Assembly (NCBI GenBank): GCA_031281345.1
Contig: JAITFN010000061.1
Span: 1-64,000, forward strand
DNA: 64,000 bases
Reading direction: 5' to 3'
Source: Candidatus Fibrimonadaceae bacterium
Lineage (GTDB): Bacteria; Fibrobacterota; Fibrobacteria; Fibrobacterales; Fibrobacteraceae
Shown here: positions 15,358 to 24,324 of the stretch, piece by piece
Layout: each line of letters begins with the position of its first letter
How positions within the stretch are numbered: position 1 is the stretch's first letter
Position numbers and translations under genes: made by a program
The notes under the pieces: model-generated
Database searches by the model: none
What the model saw: the letters and a program-made list of their open reading frames with translations, nothing else
Told to the model about the DNA's origin: nothing

Positions 15358-16719
15358 ATGAATATTTTTAAACTTCCCGCTATATGCCTTTTGGTAGCAA
15401 CTGCGGCTTTTGCCCAGGCGGTTCCAAAAGCTCCCACTCCGGCAGCAGCTCCGGTTGCTGCTCCGGTTCCCCCTCCACCACCACCGCCGCCACAGGCTGT
15501 CGTTCCAGCTGCACCACCACCACCACAGGCTGTTGTTCCGGTTGCCCCTGCTCCTGCTCCAGCACCTATACAGTTCACAGTTCCGACGACTGATCCTGCA
15601 GCTTTGGTAGCGACCTCAAGTTCTTCTGAAGTAGCAACCTCTTTGCCAGTGGTTTCTTCTAGCTCGGCAGCTGCCGTTCGTGAAAAAACGATTTTTGACA
15701 ATGTGCGCGGCAATGCCTACAACCCTTTCGGGACTGTTGGCGCAGCATCCACTGTAAGAGACTTGGTAGAAAAACCCGCTGATATTTACGGAAACAAATT
15801 CTTTTACATTTCTCCGGTGACCAGCGTTGGATACACGGCTGTTCCACTTGGCAGCGGTTCTGCTTTGATAGGCTTGGACAACGCTCCGGTAGGCAACTTG
15901 GCAGCTTTGGTTTTTGGCTATGCTAATTCAAGTTTTGGTTTTGCATTGAATTATTCAGTGAATAAAGCCTTTGCCTCTCAGGATAAACTTAGCACAAGAC
16001 GTACAAGTGCTGGCGATAATATTGAGCTTTATTTCAGTTCTGGAGCTTTTTATGCAAACGCTGGCTGGCTAACTTATGGACAGAGCTATTCCGCAGACTA
16101 TGACGGCGATACTGAATCACAAGATTATTCTCAGATAGAGGGCACTGTGGGCTTAACAGGCAAATCCGGTTCTTTTGATTATGATGGATATGTAAATGTT
16201 ATTCGCACAGGCGGTACAGGTACTGATTCCGATGGCAACAAATACGCTGACAATAGCTCCACCCAGCAAAATACCTTTTTGGGACTAGCGGTGAATCTTG
16301 ACCTAGGATTCAATGTTTTCCAAAGCCCAAATGCAAGGGTTATATTTGGTTCAAATAATCGCGTTTTTGCTATGCTCTTTGATAATGTTAAAAGCAATGA
16401 CTATAAGGGCGATACTAAAATGGGACTTGTAATCTCCCCAAATATTTTGGGAGAGTTTGCTTTGACCGAGACCCTGCTCGCTTTTGCCGGTGCTTCAAAT
16501 GCTATAGATGTGGTAATAGGAGATGGAGACGGAAACGGCAAAACATCCGCATTGGGAATAGCGCATACACCTGGGACTGGTGCTTATGTAGGTCTTCGTT
16601 ATCAAAAGGCAAACTTAGCATTAGAAGCACAGGTTACTGCTAATATGTTTGATAATCCATTTGGCGGCTTTAACGGTAGCAACATGTTCGCCGGCTTTGG
16701 CGGATTTGTATATTTCTAG
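15358..16719 (+). CDS. Outer-membrane beta-barrel protein with proline-rich N-terminal linker
   Basis: This 453-residue exported protein has a signal peptide ending A-F-A-Q-A (about residue 20), a Pro/Ala-rich linker (21-75) with runs of eight and four prolines, and a Ser-rich segment. From about 130 on it has alternating hydrophobic strands with Gly, Asn and aromatic residues typical of a porin-like barrel. The last residue is Phe in G-F-G-G-F-V-Y-F, the usual barrel-assembly signal. The linker could cross or bind peptidoglycan. It is followed 9 bases later by a small lipoprotein gene with an AGGAGG site. The family is not recognised. Confidence 0.8.
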   Translation: MNIFKLPAICLLVATAAFAQAVPKAPTPAAAPVAAPVPPPPPPPPQAVVPAAPPPPQAVVPVAPAPAPAPIQFTVPTTDPAALVATSSSSEVATSLPVVSSSSAAAVREKTIFDNVRGNAYNPFGTVGAASTVRDLVEKPADIYGNKFFYISPVTSVGYTAVPLGSGSALIGLDNAPVGNLAALVFGYANSSFGFALNYSVNKAFASQDKLSTRRTSAGDNIELYFSSGAFYANAGWLTYGQSYSADYDGDTESQDYSQIEGTVGLTGKSGSFDYDGYVNVIRTGGTGTDSDGNKYADNSSTQQNTFLGLAVNLDLGFNVFQSPNARVIFGSNNRVFAMLFDNVKSNDYKGDTKMGLVISPNILGEFALTETLLAFAGASNAIDVVIGDGDGNGKTSALGIAHTPGTGAYVGLRYQKANLALEAQVTANMFDNPFGGFNGSNMFAGFGGFVYF

Positions 16720-16728
16720 GAGGTTAAT

Positions 16729-17031
16729 ATGAAAAAAATTCTCGTTCTCGCTTTTGTATCTGCGGCTTTTCTCTTTGGCTGTTCCGCAGACGGCTATCTT
16801 TCCAGCACAGCTACTCCCCCTGCATGGAAGGGCGGACCTTCATCGGCACCTGGTGGTGGTCCCAATCCCCCTAGTAACAACGAAAGCTGGTGCATCATTT
16901 ACGACTACTACTATGATGAGTGCGATTGCTATTCTATGGCAGGTCATACCGCTGAAGAGTGCTATTATGAGGGTGGCGATGAAATTTCAAACACTTGTCC
17001 AAGTCAGTGTTATAAACATAATAGTAACTAA
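16729..17031 (+). CDS. Small cysteine-rich lipoprotein
   Basis: The 100-residue product has a signal peptide and lipobox L-F-G-C (Cys18). The mature part begins with a Gly/Pro/Ser spacer and ends in a Tyr/Asp/Glu- and Cys-rich region. That region has six cysteines (W-C-I-I-Y-D-Y-Y-Y-D-E-C-D-C... and C-P-S-Q-C-Y), suggesting disulfides or metal binding. An AGGAGG site lies 5 bases upstream. It is probably co-transcribed with the barrel protein. Family unknown. Confidence 0.7.
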   Translation: MKKILVLAFVSAAFLFGCSADGYLSSTATPPAWKGGPSSAPGGGPNPPSNNESWCIIYDYYYDECDCYSMAGHTAEECYYEGGDEISNTCPSQCYKHNSN

Positions 17032-17033
17032 TT

Positions 17034-17681
17034 ATGCGAAAGTCTGTCCGTGATTTTACAGATGAGGTAGTACCGGTTGCTCTTGTGCAGTCTTTGGTGC
17101 TTGCGGCAAACCGTAGCGCACCGAGCAGCAAGAACACGCAGCCGTGGAAACTCATTTTGGTTCAAGGGCAGGCTTTGGAAAATTTACGAACAGATTACCT
17201 TGCAGCCTTTAACAGCGGCAAGGCTCCAGCTTTTGAATATAAATACAGCCTAGAACCTTTGCCGGAGGCTTTCAAAAAAAGAGCAACCGATTTGGGAAAG
17301 GCTTTTTTAACACACAAAGGCATTGGCAGAGAAGACAAAGAAAAACGTAAAGAACACGACGCGGAAAATTATCGCTTTTTTGGTGCAAAGCAGGTTTTCT
17401 TTTTGGCTATGAACAAAGGAGAATACGGGCAAGGCACCTTTTTAGACTGCGGACTCTTTCTCCAAGCACTAATAACAGAATTACACAATAATAATTTGGG
17501 CTGTTGCCCACAATACAGCGTTATGGCTTACCCCGATTTGCTACGCAAGCACATTCCAAATTCCGAGAACTTGCTATTTTTGCTCGCTTTGCCTTTTGGC
17601 TATCCAAAAGCAGACAGCTTGGTGAACGCTTTTGAAAGCGAAAGAGAACCACTTGATGTTTTCTTTAGAGTTGTGGAGTAA
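17034..17681 (+). CDS. Nitroreductase-family flavoprotein
   Basis: This 215-residue FMN-dependent nitroreductase-fold protein has the opening R-K-S-V-R-D-F (phosphate contacts), then A-A-N-R-S-A-P-S-S-K-N-T-Q-P-W, and a C-terminal segment L-L-F-L-L-A-L-P-F-G-Y-P that is standard for the family. The substrate cannot be predicted. It begins 2 bases after the lipoprotein stop. Confidence 0.85.
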   Translation: MRKSVRDFTDEVVPVALVQSLVLAANRSAPSSKNTQPWKLILVQGQALENLRTDYLAAFNSGKAPAFEYKYSLEPLPEAFKKRATDLGKAFLTHKGIGREDKEKRKEHDAENYRFFGAKQVFFLAMNKGEYGQGTFLDCGLFLQALITELHNNNLGCCPQYSVMAYPDLLRKHIPNSENLLFLLALPFGYPKADSLVNAFESEREPLDVFFRVVE

Positions 17682-17704
17682 AGTTTTTCTACATTCTAAC
17701 GTAT

Positions 17705-19066
17705 ATGTCTTTTGAAAAGAAAATCTTGTGCATAGGGGCAGGATATGTGGGTGGGCCTACTATGGCTATGATAGCCAAAAAGTGCCCACAATACCAAGTG
17801 AAAATAGTGGATATAAACGCAGCACGCATAGATGCTTGGAATAGCGATAATTTGCCTGTTTATGAACCTGGGTTAAAAGAAATTGTGGAAAGTGCGAGGG
17901 GCAAAAATCTGTTTTTTGGAACGGATATAGATGAGAGCATAAAAGAAGCGGATATAATTTTTGTGAGCGTTAATACCCCTACCAAAACTTTTGGATTTGG
18001 AGCTGGCAAAGCCAGCGATTTGCAATACCTTGAAAAAACAGCCAGAAACATTCTAGCCGCAAGTAATAGCGGGAAAATTGTTGTTGAAAAAAGCACACTT
18101 CCGGTGCGCACCGCAGAATCAATGGAACGCATTTTGAACGGCAGCGATAAAGGGTTTCGCTTTGATATTGTGAGCAACCCAGAATTTTTGGCAGAGGGAA
18201 GCGCAATAGCAGATTTGGAAAACCCAGACAGGGTTTTGATAGGCGGGCACCAAAGCAAAGAGGGGCTTGCCGCAGTAGAAGAAATAGCAAAAATTTATGC
18301 GAACTGGGTTCCAAGAGAGCGAATTATCACCACTAATTTATGGAGTTCCGAGCTTTCAAAATTAACCGCCAACGCATTTTTGGCACAGAGAATATCCAGC
18401 ATAAACAGCCTAAGCGCACTTTGCGAAAAAACAGGCGCAAACATAGACGAAATTGCAAACGCCATTGGCAAAGATACACGCATTGGCTCAAAATTCCTCA
18501 AAGCCTCCATTGGTTTTGGCGGTTCTTGCTTTAAAAAAGATATTTTGAATTTGGTTTATTTGTGCGAGCATTACGGGCTCCCCGAAGTTGCAAGTTATTG
18601 GGAAAGCGTTGTTAAAATAAATGAATGGCAAACAACCCGCTCTGTTAAGCGAGTTTTGCGCTCTATGTTCAACACAATAGCAGGCAAAAGGGTGGCTGTT
18701 TTTGGTTTTGCCTTTAAAGCAAACACAAACGATACCCGCGAAAGCCCTGCTCACTTGGTTGTAAGGGGGCTTTTGGAAGAGCAGGCAATTCCCATTGTAA
18801 CCGATTGCAAAGCCCTGCCAGATGCGAGGCGAGATTTGAGCGATATTTTGGACAAGGTTCAATTAATAGAAGACCCCTACGAGGCGGCAAAAGAAGTACA
18901 CGCCATTTTGCTCTGCACCGAATGGCAGCAATACGCAGATTTGGACTGGAAAAAAATCTACAATTCAATGAGCAAGCCAGCTTTGGTTTTTGACGGTCGC
19001 AATATTTTAAATGGAGAAGAATTAAAGAAAATGGGTTTTGAATTTATCAGCATTGGCAAGGCGTAA
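17705..19066 (+). CDS. ugd: UDP-glucose 6-dehydrogenase, animal/plant-type subfamily
   Basis: The enzyme oxidises UDP-glucose to UDP-glucuronate with NAD. N-terminal Rossmann motif G-A-G-Y-V-G-G-P-T (11-19), catalytic Cys near 275 in G-F-G-G-S-C-F-K-K-D, and C-terminal domain F-A-F-K-A-N-T-N-D-T-R-E-S. Many stretches match the eukaryotic form as I remember it, for example P-x-Y-E-P-G-L-K-E-x-V-E-S-x-R-G-K-N-L-F-F, W-S-S-E-L-S-K-L and N-A-F-L-A-Q-R-I-S-S-I-N-S. The 453-residue length also fits that subfamily. TTTTTCTACATT ends 9 bases before the ATG. It could feed the glycan island with UDP-glucuronate. Confidence 0.95.
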   Translation: MSFEKKILCIGAGYVGGPTMAMIAKKCPQYQVKIVDINAARIDAWNSDNLPVYEPGLKEIVESARGKNLFFGTDIDESIKEADIIFVSVNTPTKTFGFGAGKASDLQYLEKTARNILAASNSGKIVVEKSTLPVRTAESMERILNGSDKGFRFDIVSNPEFLAEGSAIADLENPDRVLIGGHQSKEGLAAVEEIAKIYANWVPRERIITTNLWSSELSKLTANAFLAQRISSINSLSALCEKTGANIDEIANAIGKDTRIGSKFLKASIGFGGSCFKKDILNLVYLCEHYGLPEVASYWESVVKINEWQTTRSVKRVLRSMFNTIAGKRVAVFGFAFKANTNDTRESPAHLVVRGLLEEQAIPIVTDCKALPDARRDLSDILDKVQLIEDPYEAAKEVHAILLCTEWQQYADLDWKKIYNSMSKPALVFDGRNILNGEELKKMGFEFISIGKA

Positions 19067-19070
19067 AATT

Positions 19071-20354
19071 ATGAATTTCAGCAAGATTGCATTTATTATA
19101 TCAATGGCGATTTGCGCTCTTTTTGCCCAAAGCTATCAGAATTTAACTCTGCAAAACTGTATTGAAATAGCAAAGAAAAGCAGTCTTTCGCTTGCAAGCG
19201 CAAGGCTAAACGAAAAAACCGCGGCATCTTCCCTAACACAGGCAAAAAACGCCAGACTCCCAGATTTAAAGGGGAATGTTTCACAAGGCGTGGCGGGTAA
19301 CCCGCTTGAAAATTCACAAAACCGCTATGCGTTCAGCTTGGGCGTAAATTCTTCTATGCCCATTTTCACGGGAGGCAGAATAAGCCATTCGATTAATCAG
19401 GCTGAGCATCGCAAAGAAATTGCAACGCTCAACTCAGATGCAGCAGAGAGAACTTTGTCTGAACAGGTGATAAAAGCCTTTATGCAGGTTTGGTCTTTAA
19501 CTGAATCTGAGGCGGCTGCAAGAGATGCGCTTGCGCTTTCTAAAAGAATGCTCGCAAGAGATTCCGTGCTTTTCAATGCCGGTAGCTACACGGTAAGTGA
19601 TTTGGCGCTCGCTTTTGCACAAGTGGCAAGCGATAGCTTGAATTTATTGCAAACTCAAAGCAACTTAACCCAAAGCTACACGGCTCTCCGCCAGCTTTTG
19701 GAAATTCCGCAAAATTCCAACTTCTCTGTTTTGCCACCAGACTCCGCAAAACCCGAAACCACAGAAAATTACTCAGTCCTGCTAGAATCTGCACAGAACT
19801 ATTCCATAGATAAAAAAATAGATTCTCTTTATGTTTTGGCGGCTAAAGAAGCGGTTGGTATTGCAAAAGCCGCCCGTTACCCAAGCGTGTCTTTAAGCGG
19901 CTCGCTGAGTTCCGGTTTTCATTGGGAAATTGAAGACCCAAAATACCCAAAACAATTGAAGAACGGGTTTGGCTACTCCGCATCGCTTGGCATCAACATT
20001 CCCATTATAGATTGGGGTGCTGCCGCAGATGGAGTTTTGCAAGCGCAAGTAGCAGAAGAAAAAGCACAAATCTCGGCTCTCAACACGCAAAAGCAGCTTG
20101 AGAATGTAATTGAGCAGTTAGCTCTGCAAGTTGAAACTTACCGCTTGCAATGGGAGGTTTCTTCTGTACAAATGGAAGCAGGGAAACTTTCACTTGAAAA
20201 ATCCGTTCAGCAGCACGAACTTGGAATGCTGGATATTTCTTCGCTGGTACAACAGCAAACTATTTTCAACAATTCGCAAATAAAGCATAATCAGGCAAAA
20301 TACAGCTATTTGCTGAGTAAATCGCTTTTGGATTTGCAAACGGGGAATTTTTAA
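19071..20354 (+). CDS. TolC-family outer-membrane channel protein
   Basis: This 427-residue outer-membrane efflux protein is predicted from a signal peptide ending F-A-Q-S (about 21) and the opening L-T-L-Q-N-C-I-E-I-A. Two long helical coiled-coil repeats follow, each with the A-x-x-x-L-x-x-A-R-x-P-x-L pattern (A-R-L-P-D-L-K-G-N and A-A-R-Y-P-S-V-S-L-S-G-S). The ATG at 19071 is chosen because it begins the signal peptide directly; an upstream in-frame ATG at 19038 lies inside ugd. No inner-membrane partner (MFP, RND, ABC) is adjacent. Confidence 0.88.
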   Translation: MNFSKIAFIISMAICALFAQSYQNLTLQNCIEIAKKSSLSLASARLNEKTAASSLTQAKNARLPDLKGNVSQGVAGNPLENSQNRYAFSLGVNSSMPIFTGGRISHSINQAEHRKEIATLNSDAAERTLSEQVIKAFMQVWSLTESEAAARDALALSKRMLARDSVLFNAGSYTVSDLALAFAQVASDSLNLLQTQSNLTQSYTALRQLLEIPQNSNFSVLPPDSAKPETTENYSVLLESAQNYSIDKKIDSLYVLAAKEAVGIAKAARYPSVSLSGSLSSGFHWEIEDPKYPKQLKNGFGYSASLGINIPIIDWGAAADGVLQAQVAEEKAQISALNTQKQLENVIEQLALQVETYRLQWEVSSVQMEAGKLSLEKSVQQHELGMLDISSLVQQQTIFNNSQIKHNQAKYSYLLSKSLLDLQTGNF

Positions 20355-20369
20355 ATGGAGAAAAATAAA

Positions 20370-21215
20370 ATGAGAAAAATTATTTTTTGCACAGTTTACT
20401 TGCTAACTTCTTTTGTTTTTGCCTTTGCCGCTTCTGCGGATAGTTTATATTCTCAGGCTCAAAAATTATATGGCCAAGGGCATTTTGAATCTGCAGCCAG
20501 AACTTATGCAGGTCTTTGCTCTATGTTAGAGGCAAAAGACAAAAAAACTTGCCACCTAAACGAGGCAAGGTCTTTGATAGAAGCAAATAAAATAAATTTA
20601 GCCCGCGAAGCAGAACCAAAGCTGCTTTGGCTTATAAGTGAAACAGAACCTAACGATACCCTGTTTTCTGAATTGAGCGCATTGGATGCAAAACTGCAAA
20701 TTATGCTAAACCAACCTGTGCGGGCGGTTCGCTCTTGGAAAGCGGCGCAGGCAAGTGCGAGCGTGGATTTTTTTCCGCAAATTTACGTTATTTGCCGCGA
20801 CATAGTTTCTGCCTACCCCGGAAACGGATTAACCATTGAAAACTGCGATAAAACAAAACCGGCAGACACAAGCTTACTCGCCTTGCCAAGAAAAAAAATC
20901 ACTCCGCTTCCAAATGCTTCCCAGCCAACAACTGTTCACTATCAATCCACACCTACACCTGCACCCGTGCCTGCATCCACGCCATCTGGTGCTAAAAAAT
21001 GGTATGTTCAGCTAGGAGCTTTTGGCGCAAAAGAAAACGCAGACAAACTTGTTGCAGATTTTAAAAACAAGGGAGTGCAACTTTATATAGTGGAATTAAC
21101 GGATAGAAAACTTTTCACCGTTCGTGCAGGGGAATTTTCCACCAGAGACGATGCAGAAAATTTTGCCGTGCAAAAAATAGCTCCAACGCATAAAGAATAT
21201 AAGATTTTGCAATAG
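20370..21215 (+). CDS. Periplasmic SPOR-domain protein with tetratricopeptide-like N-terminus
   Basis: The protein has 281 residues from this start, which has GGAG 9 bases upstream; an ATG at 20355 in the same frame is possible. A signal peptide ends F-A-A-S-A. Helical Sel1/TPR-like repeats (Y-S-Q-A-Q-K-L-Y-G-Q-G-H-F-E-S-A-A-R-T-Y) follow, then a Pro/Thr linker, then a C-terminal SPOR domain (about 205-281, K-W-Y-V-Q-L-G-A-F...F-T-V-R-A-G-E-F). SPOR domains bind denuded septal peptidoglycan, so a division- or wall-related role is likely. Its stop codon abuts that of the convergent radA gene. Confidence 0.85.
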   Translation: MRKIIFCTVYLLTSFVFAFAASADSLYSQAQKLYGQGHFESAARTYAGLCSMLEAKDKKTCHLNEARSLIEANKINLAREAEPKLLWLISETEPNDTLFSELSALDAKLQIMLNQPVRAVRSWKAAQASASVDFFPQIYVICRDIVSAYPGNGLTIENCDKTKPADTSLLALPRKKITPLPNASQPTTVHYQSTPTPAPVPASTPSGAKKWYVQLGAFGAKENADKLVADFKNKGVQLYIVELTDRKLFTVRAGEFSTRDDAENFAVQKIAPTHKEYKILQ

Positions 21216-22583
21216 CTACCCCAACAGCCATTCAACTGCTTGTTCTAGCCTAGCAAATTTTATTATTTCTATTCCTTTCACTGTTGGAATTTTTCCGCTT
21301 GCAGGCACCACAATTTTTTCAAAGCCAAGGCGGTGCGCTTCTTTAATTCGCAAATCCAAAGAACTCACGGGGCGAATTTCCCCAGAGAGACCTAGCTCGC
21401 CAATAACAATGCTATGAGGTGGCAAACTGATGTTGCGCGCATTGCCAACTATTGCAAGCGCAAGAGGCAAATCTATGCCGGGGTCTTCTAATTTTAAACC
21501 ACCCACAACAGAAACAAAAACATCGGAATTGCTCACCTGAAGTTTTGCAAATCGCTCCAAAAGAGCGAGTATAATAGTCAGTTTTTTCGCCTCCACTCCG
21601 GCAGAAACTCTTTGAGGCATAGCATAGCTCGTTTTGCCAACCAAAGCCTGAATTTCAAATAGCATTGCGCGGCTACCTTCTATGGTGCAGCTAACTGCGC
21701 TACCAGGCGAAAGCTCCCCTTCTTGCAAAAATACTTTTGATGGATTTTGCACGGGAATAAGCCCAAGCGAGCTCATTTCAAAAACGCCAATTTCATCTGT
21801 TGCGCCAAAGCGGTTTTTAACAGTTCTCAAAATTCTGTATTGCCCTTTTTTATCGCCCTCAAAATATGCAACGGTGTCCACCATGTGTTCTAAAATTCTT
21901 GGACCTGCTATTTGTCCGTCTTTTGTAACGTGGCCTACCAATATGGTGACTGTTCCGCTGCTCTTTGCAAAAACCATCAGCTTTAGCGCACACTCCCGCA
22001 GTTGCGAAACGCTACCGGGCGTGCCGGGCAAATCTTCGCTATATACAGTTTGAATGGAATCTATAACCATCACCTGCGGTTTTATTTTTTCTGCACATTC
22101 CAAAATTTTACTGAGCGATGTTTCGCAAAACAACATCATATCGCTACCGGCTGCTCCAAGCCTCTCTGCCCTTAGCTTAACTTGCGCAGCACTTTCTTCG
22201 CCGCTAACATAAAGCGTTTTGCAACCAGCTGCCGCTATTGTGGAGAGCGTTTGCAAAACAAGAGTAGATTTTCCAATGCCAGGGTCTCCGCCTATAAGTA
22301 TAAGGGAGCCTGTGGCCATGCCACCTCCTAGAGTTCGGTCAAATTCTTGGTTGGCGGTGGTTAATCTCTTTGAATGTTTAGTTGGCACCTCCGATATTGG
22401 CATTGGTTCAAGTGCCTCCCCTTGCGGCATAGATGTAACCCCTATGCCTCTGCTCTCTTTTTCAATTTCTGTTTCTACCACAAATAAACCAGAAACTCCG
22501 CATTCTGGACATTTTGAAACCTTATGCGGAAACACACTCCCGCATTCCTCGCAGATATATTGAATGTTTTTTTTTGATGCCAC
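21216..22583 (-). CDS. radA: DNA repair protein RadA/Sms
   Basis: This 455-residue homologous-recombination ATPase promotes branch migration. It has the N-terminal zinc finger C-x2-C-x9-C-x2-C (C-E-E-C-G-S...C-P-E-C), Walker A G-G-D-P-G-I-G-K-S-T, the RadA-specific K-N-R-F-G-A motif and a C-terminal Lon-protease-like domain (L-G-L-S-G-E-I-R-P-V). The frame is open to 22886, but that extension overlaps the divergent EAL gene and lacks similarity. The GTG at 22583 gives the normal length, with TATATT ending 10 bases upstream. Confidence 0.93.
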   Translation of the reverse strand: MASKKNIQYICEECGSVFPHKVSKCPECGVSGLFVVETEIEKESRGIGVTSMPQGEALEPMPISEVPTKHSKRLTTANQEFDRTLGGGMATGSLILIGGDPGIGKSTLVLQTLSTIAAAGCKTLYVSGEESAAQVKLRAERLGAAGSDMMLFCETSLSKILECAEKIKPQVMVIDSIQTVYSEDLPGTPGSVSQLRECALKLMVFAKSSGTVTILVGHVTKDGQIAGPRILEHMVDTVAYFEGDKKGQYRILRTVKNRFGATDEIGVFEMSSLGLIPVQNPSKVFLQEGELSPGSAVSCTIEGSRAMLFEIQALVGKTSYAMPQRVSAGVEAKKLTIILALLERFAKLQVSNSDVFVSVVGGLKLEDPGIDLPLALAIVGNARNISLPPHSIVIGELGLSGEIRPVSSLDLRIKEAHRLGFEKIVVPASGKIPTVKGIEIIKFARLEQAVEWLLG

Positions 22584-22593
22584 AGGTTGATGC

Positions 22594-22622
22594 AATATAG
22601 TAAATGCTGAATTTTCTATTTT
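22594..22622. promoter_or_regulatory. Divergent promoters of radA and the EAL gene
   Basis: Minus strand: TTTACTATATT with its hexamer at 22599-22594, 10 bases before the radA GTG. Plus strand: TTTTCTATTTT ending at 22622, 10 bases before the ATG at 22633. Both leaders would be only a few bases long. Confidence 0.45.
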
Positions 22623-22632
22623 ATTTACAAAA

Positions 22633-24324
22633 ATGTTTATAGAAAAGGTGTTGGAATATTTTGCGATGCTCTCGGATAGGCGCTCTAAAATAAAGATAGG
22701 GGCGTTTATAGTATTTTTGCAGTTCTTTGTTTTTTTTCTAATTATCGGTTCCCAAAATCCAGAATTTTCGCATCTGAGCCTTATACCTATTATTTTATTC
22801 TCTTTTGTTTTTGGCGAATTGCCAGGGCTTTTGTTTGCAACAATCATAACCATGTGCTTTAGCCCCTTTGGAATGGATTTGAGCAAAGACGATTCTGCAT
22901 TTTGGGTACTCAGAACATTCGGTTATGCTGCCGTTGCATACACCACCGGAGTTTTGGGCAGCTCCCTGATTAATTTTACAATTTACAAGAAAAAAGTGTA
23001 TTTCACAGACCTCTTCGCGCAATTACCAAATAGGCAGGCTCTTTGCAAAAAACTTTTAGAATGTTCAAAATTGCAAACCACGGGGCATTTTGCAATAGTC
23101 ATAGTCACAGTGTCTAACAGCAAAACGCTCGCAGAAATATTTGGAAACAAGGTACTAAAAAGCATATTTCATCAATTCAAAGATAGATACTCAGATATTG
23201 CAGAAAGAATGTCTTCTAAAATGGAAACTTATTCACTTGGTACAAATCAAATATCTTTCTTTTTTGAAAAAAATGAAGAAGAAACTTTGGAATCAAAAGA
23301 AAAATTTGAAGGTAGCATTATAAACGCATCAAAAAAGAATTTTTTGCACGATGGTTTTTTTGTGCACTGCGATTCCCATATTGGGCTTTACCGATTTACC
23401 GATTTTTCTGAAATAAACTCCGGAGAACTGCCTATTGGCTATGCAGAAGAAGCTGTTGATACCGCGGTGAAGCAGATGAAAGATTTGGTTGTGTACAACC
23501 CGTCTAGCCTTGTGCAAAAATCAAAATACTCAAAAGCAACAGACCTTTTGGGAGATATAGACCTTGCAATAAGAAGCCGCTGGATGTTTCTCGTTTATCA
23601 ACCAAAAATAGATATAGCAACAGGAAAAATTCAATCTGTGGAAGCTCTAATAAGATGGAACCACCCTGTGAAAGGTTTTGTGCCACCCGGTATGTTTATC
23701 CCTCAGGCCGAACAAAGCACTTTGATAGAAAACATAACAGACTTTGTTATTAAACAAGCAATTTTGCAGTTAAAGCTGTGGCAGAGAAGCGGCATAGATG
23801 TGGACATTGCCGTTAATGTTTCTACCTATAATCTGTTGCAGCCAAATTTTGTGAATAAGGTTTTGTATTTGCTGCAAGAGAACAAATTAGATACCAAAAA
23901 ACTGGAAATCGAAATAACCGAAGGTTCTTTGATCACGGATTTTCAGCACGTTTTGAATGGACTAAAACGCCTTCACGATGCAAGCATAAAAATTGCTTTA
24001 GACGATTTTGGCACCGGATATTCCTCGCTTCAATACCTGCAAAAGTTGCCTATAGATTTTTTGAAAATAGATCAGTCTTTTGTTCGCAATTTGGAAACGA
24101 GCAAACAATCAAAAGAAATTGTGAAAGCAATAGTGGACTTAGCACACACAATAAATATAAAAACCATAGCTGAAGGAATAGAAACTATGGCAGACTATGA
24201 TTATTTGAACAGTGTTGGTTGTGATATGGGGCAAGGATTTTATATGGCCAAGCCTCTTACATCAAATGCTTTTGTTTCTTGGTATTCAGAAAATAATGGA
24301 GTTTTTAAGAAAGTTGAAAGTTGA
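22633..24324 (+). CDS. Membrane cyclic-di-GMP phosphodiesterase with degenerate GGDEF domain
   Basis: The protein has 563 residues: four or five membrane helices (about 22-120), a degenerate GGDEF-like domain (about 130-290, S-L-G-T-N-Q in place of G-G-D-E-F) and a complete EAL domain (about 310-555). All catalytic landmarks of an active phosphodiesterase are visible: V-E-A-L-I-R-W, N-V-S, I-E-I-T-E, D-D-F-G-T-G, L-K-I-D, A-E-G-I-E and G-Q-G-F-Y-M-A-K-P. It should hydrolyse c-di-GMP at the inner membrane. Its end overlaps the next gene by 29 bp. Confidence 0.92.
   Translation: MFIEKVLEYFAMLSDRRSKIKIGAFIVFLQFFVFFLIIGSQNPEFSHLSLIPIILFSFVFGELPGLLFATIITMCFSPFGMDLSKDDSAFWVLRTFGYAAVAYTTGVLGSSLINFTIYKKKVYFTDLFAQLPNRQALCKKLLECSKLQTTGHFAIVIVTVSNSKTLAEIFGNKVLKSIFHQFKDRYSDIAERMSSKMETYSLGTNQISFFFEKNEEETLESKEKFEGSIINASKKNFLHDGFFVHCDSHIGLYRFTDFSEINSGELPIGYAEEAVDTAVKQMKDLVVYNPSSLVQKSKYSKATDLLGDIDLAIRSRWMFLVYQPKIDIATGKIQSVEALIRWNHPVKGFVPPGMFIPQAEQSTLIENITDFVIKQAILQLKLWQRSGIDVDIAVNVSTYNLLQPNFVNKVLYLLQENKLDTKKLEIEITEGSLITDFQHVLNGLKRLHDASIKIALDDFGTGYSSLQYLQKLPIDFLKIDQSFVRNLETSKQSKEIVKAIVDLAHTINIKTIAEGIETMADYDYLNSVGCDMGQGFYMAKPLTSNAFVSWYSENNGVFKKVES

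Noticed and set aside
15330..15713. Gly/Thr-rich antisense frame opposite the outer-membrane protein gene
   Set aside because: It is the mirror of the proline- and alanine-rich linker codons.
22584..22886. N-terminal extension of RadA
   Set aside because: It overlaps the divergent EAL gene, lacks RadA similarity and crosses both promoter elements. The GTG at 22583 gives the normal length.
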